In this document: positions 6,482 through 9,816 of the stretch, piece by piece
Layout of the letters: every line of letters starts with the position of its first letter
Numbering within the stretch: the stretch's first letter is position 1
Assembly: GCA_025353235.1 (NCBI GenBank)
Contig: JANXQZ010000954.1
Span: 1-9,816 of the forward strand
Origin: Bryobacterales bacterium
GTDB taxonomy: Bacteria > Acidobacteriota > Terriglobia > Bryobacterales > Bryobacteraceae
DNA length: 9,816 bases
Direction: 5' to 3'
Notes under the pieces: generated by a model
Database searches by the model: none
Seen by the model: only the letters and a program-made list of their open reading frames with translations
Told to the model about the DNA's origin: nothing
Translations under genes and position numbers: made by a program

Positions 6482-7126
6482 GTGCTGATTGCTCGCAATA
6501 GCGGTGGTCCCAGAATCCAGGAAATTATTGACTTATGCCGCCAAAACGGAGTTCCGGTCCGCTTTGAACCGAGAGACGCTCTTGACAGGGCCAGCAATAG
6601 CGCCAACCATCAAGGCGTGATCGCCTTCGGCGCAGCGCATGAATATGTTGGGCTCGATGTTGTCGCCGGAGCCAAGCTTTTGATTCTTCTGGATGGAGTG
6701 GAAGATCCTCACAATCTTGGTGCAATCGTTCGCACGGCACATGCGGCCGGGGCGTCGGCCGTGGTCGTCCCGGAACGGCGGGCGGCGGGTCTAACCGACA
6801 CCGTCGCGAAGTCGGCGGCTGGCGCGCTGGAACATCTACCCGTTGTCAGGATAGGGAATACGACCAAGGCCTTAGAGGAGTTAAAGCAGAAAGGATTCTG
6901 GATCTACGGAGTGGATGAACGCGGCGATCAGGTCTATTCCGAAACCGAGTACGCGCAACCCACTGTGTTCGTCTTCGGAGGAGAGGGCCGCGGGCTACAT
7001 ATGAATGTCAAGAAACATTGCGACGTTTTGATTCGGATCCCGATGGCGGGTGCCATCTCATCTTTGAACGTGTCCGTCGCGGCAGGAGTAGTACTGTTTG
7101 AATTCCGAAGGAGAGCCGGGCCTTGA
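6482..7126 (+). CDS. rlmB: RlmB/TrmH-family 23S rRNA 2'-O-ribose methyltransferase
   Basis: SpoU-type (SPOUT) enzymes of this family use S-adenosylmethionine to methylate a ribose 2'-OH; RlmB acts on guanosine 2251 of 23S rRNA in the peptidyl-transferase P loop. From the GTG at 6482 the protein is 214 residues. The rest of the L30e-like substrate domain (about 1-55) contains NHQGVIAF (42-49). The catalytic knot domain shows motif 1 NLGAIVRTAHAAGASAV (78-94, Asn78 and Arg84), motif 2 VFGGEGRGL (164-172) and motif 3 IPMAGAISSLNVSVAAGVVLFE (186-207), which form the cofactor-binding knot. All key residues are present. The domain is incomplete at the N-terminus unless translation begins near 6422 (see the separate entry), which gives the normal length of about 234 residues. 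RlmB is favoured over other TrmH enzymes from motif 3 wording and N-terminal similarity. Confidence 0.92.
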   Translation: MLIARNSGGPRIQEIIDLCRQNGVPVRFEPRDALDRASNSANHQGVIAFGAAHEYVGLDVVAGAKLLILLDGVEDPHNLGAIVRTAHAAGASAVVVPERRAAGLTDTVAKSAAGALEHLPVVRIGNTTKALEELKQKGFWIYGVDERGDQVYSETEYAQPTVFVFGGEGRGLHMNVKKHCDVLIRIPMAGAISSLNVSVAAGVVLFEFRRRAGP

Positions 7127-7154
7127 TGGCCCAGCCCCGCCCAGAGGATAATGC

Positions 7155-7185
7155 TAACCCTGGGCTATTTGACCCAAACGGGTTA
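7155..7185. terminator. Ten-pair hairpin between convergent rlmB and the H1-like gene
   Basis: TAACCCTGGG (7155-7164) pairs with CCCA (7173-7176) and GGGTTA (7180-7185), leaving an eight-base loop and a three-base AAC bulge. It covers the stop codon of the H1-like gene and lies about 30 bases past the rlmB stop. Neither side has a proper T tract, so a bidirectional terminator or 3'-end stabiliser is a guess. The structure itself is seen directly. Confidence 0.45.
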
Positions 7186-7335
7186 ACGCTTCTTTGCGGC
7201 TGACTTGACGGCTTTTTTAGCCGGGACCTTCTTGGCGGGGGCTTTTTTAGCCGGTGATTTCTTAGCTGGAGGCGCTTTTGTTGCCGCCTTCTTTGCTGTG
7301 ACTTTCTTTGCTGCTACTGCTTTTTTTGTTGCCAT
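7183..7335 (-). CDS. Histone H1-like Lys/Ala/Pro-rich DNA-binding protein
   Basis: This 50-residue reading frame is easily missed by gene finders. It starts at the ATG at 7333-7335, nine bases after a perfect AAGGAG (7350-7345), and ends in TAA at 7185-7183. The product is almost entirely Lys, Ala, Pro, Val, Thr and Ser. It carries repeated units of the type PAKK (at about 23, 28, 33 and 38) and AAKK, with no acidic residue at all. This is the composition of bacterial histone H1-like proteins (HctB/AlgP type), which bind DNA through an unstructured, highly basic chain and compact the nucleoid. A role in DNA binding is inferred from composition. It converges on rlmB and diverges from the PAP2 gene. 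The low-complexity repeats may vary in number between strains. Confidence 0.88.
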   Translation of the reverse strand: MATKKAVAAKKVTAKKAATKAPPAKKSPAKKAPAKKVPAKKAVKSAAKKR

Positions 7336-7513
7336 GAACATCAACTCCTTGAGACTAGGATAGCGAAAACTGCATCCAAGAGTGTTTCACACCGTGCTGC
7401 GACCCGATGCGTCCGCTCCCAATCGGTGGTGCTAGTGGTGGAATGCAGCCAGGCGGCCGGTTCTGAAACTAACTCCCAAGGACGGAATCTCTCATATAGA
7501 GAAGACGCTCATC

Positions 7514-8404
7514 ATGTTACTGTGCATTCCCAGATCGTTCGCAGCCTTGCTGCTCGTGTCGCTTAGCCTGCCTGGGGCAGCTCAAAGTATTCCGGACCAA
7601 AGTAGCGAAGATGCGCGGGATCGCGTTTACTATCCTGGCGACACGGAAAGCCTTAGACCACTCGGACGCAAACTGCTGGGCAATATTTGGTTGGATCAGA
7701 AAGAGATTTGGACCAGCCCGTTTCGCATGAATCGCGGCGACGCGAAATTGTGGATCGGCTTTGGAGCGGTTACGGCAGCCCTGGTGGCTACCGACCGCAG
7801 GACATCCAAAACATTTGAGAATAGTGGCGGGCAGATCCGATTTGGAAATGACCTATCGAAGATTGGTGCCACCTACAGCGTAGTTCCCTTTGTGGCGGGA
7901 TTTTATGGTTACGGAGTTCTTCTTGATAATCCGAAGGCACGCGAGGTTGGAGTGCTCGGCTCAGAGGCGCTGCTGGACAGCTTAATCGTGGTTGAGGTTT
8001 TAAAGCCCATCGCTGGCCGGAATCGGCCAGATTCTACGAAGGAGCGAGGCAACTTCTTTTCGGGCGGGGATTCGTTTCCTTCCGGGCACGCGATTGCTTC
8101 TTGGACGCTCGCATCGGTAATCGCCCATGAGTATGGACAAACGAAATGGGTGCCTGTGCTCGCCTATGGATTGGCGGGTGCGGTTAGCGCCGCACGGTTT
8201 GCGGCGCAGAAACACTATGCGTCGGATATTGTGGTGGGCGGCGCAATGGGTTGGTTCATCGGTAGGACGGTGTATCGAACCCACGTGGATCATGCCGCTC
8301 ATAAGCACGGCTGGTTGAGCAGACCCGTGATCTCTCCTGATTTTCAGCCGGGAACTCGAACTTACGCGATTGGAGTAAGCTTCGCTCCGGGCGAAACACA
8401 GTGA
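7514..8404 (+). CDS. Exported PAP2-superfamily phosphatase
   Basis: The 296-residue product begins with a typical signal peptide (about 1-24, hydrophobic core FAALLLVSLSLPG, likely cleavage after GAAQS). A mature region of about 55 residues follows before the PAP2 domain. The catalytic motifs of the lipid/acid phosphatase superfamily are in order: KPIAGRNRP (164-172), FPSGHA (188-193, with the proton-donor His192) and ARFAAQKHYASD (227-238, with nucleophile His234 and Asp238). In motif 3 the usual Ser is Ala (SRxxxxxH becomes ARxxxxxH), while Arg228 remains. Several hydrophobic segments (about 79-93, 119-136, 211-224 and 239-251) could be membrane helices. Such enzymes release phosphate from undecaprenyl pyrophosphate, phosphatidic acid or other phosphoesters outside the inner membrane; the substrate here is unknown. 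The gene is translationally coupled to the next by a GTGA overlap. Confidence 0.9.
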   Translation: MLLCIPRSFAALLLVSLSLPGAAQSIPDQSSEDARDRVYYPGDTESLRPLGRKLLGNIWLDQKEIWTSPFRMNRGDAKLWIGFGAVTAALVATDRRTSKTFENSGGQIRFGNDLSKIGATYSVVPFVAGFYGYGVLLDNPKAREVGVLGSEALLDSLIVVEVLKPIAGRNRPDSTKERGNFFSGGDSFPSGHAIASWTLASVIAHEYGQTKWVPVLAYGLAGAVSAARFAAQKHYASDIVVGGAMGWFIGRTVYRTHVDHAAHKHGWLSRPVISPDFQPGTRTYAIGVSFAPGETQ

Positions 8405-9060
8405 TATCCCCGCTTATCCTGGACTCCAATAACGTTTATCGTGCTCCGTTATTGTCGAGCCTTGCTTGGCTGGAACACGGTTTCGGAACGCGGCTTTCCA
8501 GCGATTGGCCGGGCCAGCGTCAGCTCACAACAGTGCGCCAAATCCATTCTGACCGTGTATTAATTGCCGAAGGCATGCCAGGCGAAGTCGGCGTCGGAGA
8601 TGCACTTGTTACAAGCCAGCCAGGGATGTTCGTATCGATTCGAACGGCCGATTGCTTTCCCATTCTGATCGCCGATCCCGAGAAACGGGTGGTCGCAGCG
8701 GTTCACGCGGGCTGGCGAGGAGCCATTTCGGGAATCTGTTCCAAGACGATACAAGCAATGGAACGGAGCGTTGGTTCGCACCCAAACGATCTGCTTGCGG
8801 TAATCGGACCGGGGATCGCGGAGTGCTGCTTCGAGGTAGGGCCGGAAGTCGCGATGCAGTTCGAGCCATTCGTTGAGGAACGAACCCGAATAGATTTGGA
8901 AGATGTAATTTACAATCAGTTGTGCCGATCCGGCCTACTGCGCGAACGGATCGTGAAATCGGGGATTTGCACTTGCTGTGAGGGGGAGATGTTTCACTCT
9001 TTCAGGCGCGAGCACGAGGGGGCAGGCAGGTCAATCTCAGCAATCGGCGTTCTGTTTTGA
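8401..9060 (+). CDS. pgeF: PgeF/YfiH (DUF152, laccase-domain) family protein
   Basis: The 219-residue protein belongs to the YfiH/PgeF family, historically called polyphenol oxidase or laccase domain. Family members have been described as purine nucleoside phosphorylase/adenosine deaminase-type enzymes and, in E. coli, as a peptidoglycan editing factor removing L-Ser-containing muropeptide intermediates. Conserved metal/active-site residues are visible: His49 in VRQIHSDRV, Cys85 in TADCFPILI, His102 in VHAGWRG, then GPGIAECCFEVG (136-147). A Cys-rich segment, GICTCCEGEMFHSFRR (188-203), ends the protein. Its length is slightly short of many relatives (about 240). The start is GTG at 8401, overlapping the PAP2 stop by four bases (GTGA). 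Co-expression with an exported phosphatase fits a cell-wall link for both, but this is inference. A hairpin terminator follows. Confidence 0.92.
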   Translation: MISPLILDSNNVYRAPLLSSLAWLEHGFGTRLSSDWPGQRQLTTVRQIHSDRVLIAEGMPGEVGVGDALVTSQPGMFVSIRTADCFPILIADPEKRVVAAVHAGWRGAISGICSKTIQAMERSVGSHPNDLLAVIGPGIAECCFEVGPEVAMQFEPFVEERTRIDLEDVIYNQLCRSGLLRERIVKSGICTCCEGEMFHSFRREHEGAGRSISAIGVLF

Positions 9061-9068
9061 AGAAATGA

Positions 9069-9095
9069 AAGGCGCGAGACATCAGCTCGCGCCTT
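9069..9095. terminator. Bidirectional rho-independent terminator
   Basis: AAGGCGCGAG (9069-9078) pairs perfectly with CTCGCGCCTT (9086-9095) around a seven-base loop, giving ten pairs. A short T-rich run (TTGTT) follows in the plus direction and TTTCATTTCTT in the minus direction. It lies eight bases after pgeF and 38 bases beyond the dksA-like stop on the other strand, so it can serve both converging genes. Confidence 0.8.
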
Positions 9096-9133
9096 GTTCA
9101 AATCCTGCATCGAGAAAACCCAATTTTGCCTGA

Positions 9134-9517
9134 TTAGGCGGCGTTGACGAGGAAATCGTCCATAGCCTCGTTGCCTTCTTCCTGGTGCTTGTCCGCGATT
9201 TCCTGACATTGAATGCAGAAGGGCGCCCAAGGCACGGCGTTCAGTCGCTTGGGACTAATATCTTCTTCGCAATGCAGGCATACTCCGAAACTGCCCTCGT
9301 TCATGCGATGCAGGGCGGCTCGGACATTTCGGAACAGGTTCGACTCGCGGTCCAGGTTGCGGATGGCCAGTTCGCGCTCTGCAGCGTTTTGGACTTCATC
9401 GAGAGCGTCCGGACTCTTTTCGATGGTGATCCCGTCACGGTTGCGCAGCACCTTGGCAAGTTCCGCCTGTTTGGCTTCGAGAAATTCTTTGTATTTGTTC
9501 AACTCGGTCTTCGTCAT
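9134..9517 (-). CDS. DksA/TraR-family C4 zinc-finger RNA polymerase regulator
   Basis: The ATG at 9515-9517 follows AGGAG by eight bases and is preferred over a TTG at 9562 that would add 15 lysine-rich residues. The product is 127 residues (E. coli DksA is 151). It starts with a coiled coil (LNKYKEFLEAKQAELAKVL and AAERELAIRNLDRESNLFRNVRAALHRM). The coil tip carries DALDEV (about 37-42), which keeps the paired Asp of the DxxDxA tip that acts in the polymerase secondary channel, with Val where E. coli has Ala76. The zinc finger is Cys80-x2-Cys83-x17-Cys101-x2-Cys104. This family inserts into the RNA polymerase secondary channel and tunes promoter open-complex stability, often with ppGpp. No neighbours suggest a narrower role. 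A long leader and a sigma-54-like promoter lie upstream. Confidence 0.93.
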   Translation of the reverse strand: MTKTELNKYKEFLEAKQAELAKVLRNRDGITIEKSPDALDEVQNAAERELAIRNLDRESNLFRNVRAALHRMNEGSFGVCLHCEEDISPKRLNAVPWAPFCIQCQEIADKHQEEGNEAMDDFLVNAA

Positions 9518-9585
9518 TGGGTTTTCTCCTATTTTGTTTTCCTTTTCTTTCACAAGTTTCAAGGTCTTAGACGCACTTGCTCCTG

Positions 9586-9602
9586 GAAAGGTTCAACCTT
9601 TC
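9586..9602. promoter_or_regulatory. 17-bp palindrome in the dksA-like leader
   Basis: GAAAGGTTCAACCTTTC has perfect eight-base arms around one central base. It lies about 70 bases before the dksA-like start codon, within the leader predicted from the sigma-54-type site. It could be an operator for a dimeric regulator. As RNA the one-base loop would need to open a few pairs, so DNA binding is the simpler reading. Confidence 0.45.
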
Positions 9603-9613
9603 TCGGGTTAACA

Positions 9614-9636
9614 AAGTGCAATCTTTTCTGGCACTT
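9614..9636. repeat. Inverted repeat AAGTGC-N11-GCACTT in the dksA-like leader
   Basis: AAGTGC at 9614-9619 and GCACTT at 9631-9636 form six-base arms around an 11-base spacer. Further copies of the same hexamer occur at 9573-9578 (minus orientation) and 9713-9718 (plus, inside the sigma-54-like -24 element). Such enrichment in about 150 bases is unusual and suggests a bound protein or folded leader. Confidence 0.4.
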
Positions 9637-9704
9637 AACTCACCTAATCCGCGCCAAGCGGGGGAGATTGTGATCCAGCTCTTGAAATCATACCACAACC
9701 GCTA

Positions 9705-9720
9705 AGCAATTCAAGTGCCA
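9705..9720 (-). promoter_or_regulatory. Sigma-54-type (-24/-12) promoter, minus strand
   Basis: On the minus strand the sequence is TGGCAC-TTGAA-TTGCT, a near-perfect match to the RpoN consensus TGGCAC-N5-TTGCW. The required GG and GC are at 9719-9718 and 9707-9706, ten bases apart. It points at the dksA-like gene. Transcription would begin near 9694, giving a leader of about 177 bases. No activator site was identified upstream within the window. Confidence 0.6.
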
Positions 9721-9816
9721 CGCCGATCCTAGCTGTTTTTCTTCATGCTCGGCGTCCATTCCACATTGCTCCCCTACCATCGATACTCATCGGACGGGAT
9801 CCAGATTAGTTTACGC

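Larger units (their letters stand above)
9518..9816. other. Gene-free leader and promoter region of the dksA-like gene
   Basis: About 300 bases hold no convincing gene. The stretch contains a sigma-54-like promoter, a 17-base palindrome, a second dyad and four copies of AAGTGC in either orientation. Past 9773 a 13-codon frame on the minus strand reaches the window edge and ends in TAG at 9774-9776. It may be the tail of an upstream gene but is too short to judge. Confidence 0.6.

Noticed and set aside
9518..9562. TTG start at 9562 for the dksA-like gene.
   Set aside because: The ATG at 9517 has an AGGAG eight bases upstream and matches the family start; the 15 extra residues read like a purine-rich leader.
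9629..9644. A second TGGCAC on the plus strand that might be another sigma-54 promoter.
   Set aside because: Ten bases after GG the sequence is AC rather than GC and there is no TTGC, so the -12 element is missing. No plus-strand gene follows.
9721..9754. CGCCGA...TCGGCG inverted repeat as a terminator.
   Set aside because: The arms are only six bases with a loop of 22, and no T tract follows on either strand at the right place.
9774..9815. Thirteen open codons on the minus strand ending RKLIWIPSDEYRW and a TAG, possibly the C-terminus of a gene beyond the window.
   Set aside because: A stretch this short stays open by chance about half the time, and I recognise no family from it.
1..9816. 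CRISPR array, tRNA/rRNA genes, insertion sequences, phage genes or a defence system.
   Set aside because: No regular repeat-spacer pattern, cloverleaf, transposase motif, flanking terminal repeats or nuclease/toxin motif was seen on either strand.

Overview
The window looks like an ordinary chromosomal stretch of a free-living, flagellated, diderm bacterium, most likely an Acidobacteriota (Terriglobia-type) genome. That placement is an inference from gene content and style: an H1-like Lys/Ala/Pro protein, flbD-motA-motB, a split methylmalonyl-CoA mutase, DksA-type regulators and moderately high GC by eye. It cannot be proven from this sequence alone. There is no sign of a mobile element, phage, CRISPR array, tRNA or rRNA.

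Layout. 1-2149 (minus): a small two-helix membrane protein, the methylmalonyl-CoA mutase catalytic subunit (start overlaps the previous stop as TAATG), then the 5' part of an ECF sigma factor cut by the window edge. 2336-2647 (plus): a small acidic unknown protein, ending one base from the next gene. 2649-5564 (minus): a compact motility unit flbD-motA-motB followed by a GT4 glycosyltransferase. 5679-5948 (plus): a small helical unknown protein, overlapping tail-to-tail with a MerR-family regulator (5941-6357, minus). 6422/6482-7126 (plus): an RlmB/TrmH-type 23S rRNA 2'-O-methyltransferase whose conserved N-terminus runs upstream of its first normal start codon. 7183-7335 (minus): a 50-residue histone H1-like protein. 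7514-9060 (plus): a secreted PAP2 phosphatase and a PgeF/YfiH (DUF152) protein joined by a GTGA overlap, then a clear hairpin terminator. 9134-9517 (minus): a DksA/TraR zinc-finger RNA polymerase regulator behind a long leader with a near-consensus sigma-54 promoter and several short dyads.

How the genes work together. FlbD, MotA and MotB form a coherent set: a flagellar regulator plus the proton-channel stator. The mutase keeps both residues that fix methylmalonyl-CoA over isobutyryl-CoA, but it has no cobalamin-binding domain, so it needs a small subunit encoded elsewhere. The rest is mixed housekeeping: ribosome modification, nucleoid protein, peptidoglycan or lipid phosphatase, and transcription factors.

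I found no convincing undescribed multi-gene system. The most useful leads are regulatory or annotation-level: the sigma-54-type promoter and repeated AAGTGC motif before the DksA-like gene, the missing canonical start of rlmB, the easily overlooked H1-like gene, and two small unknown proteins.
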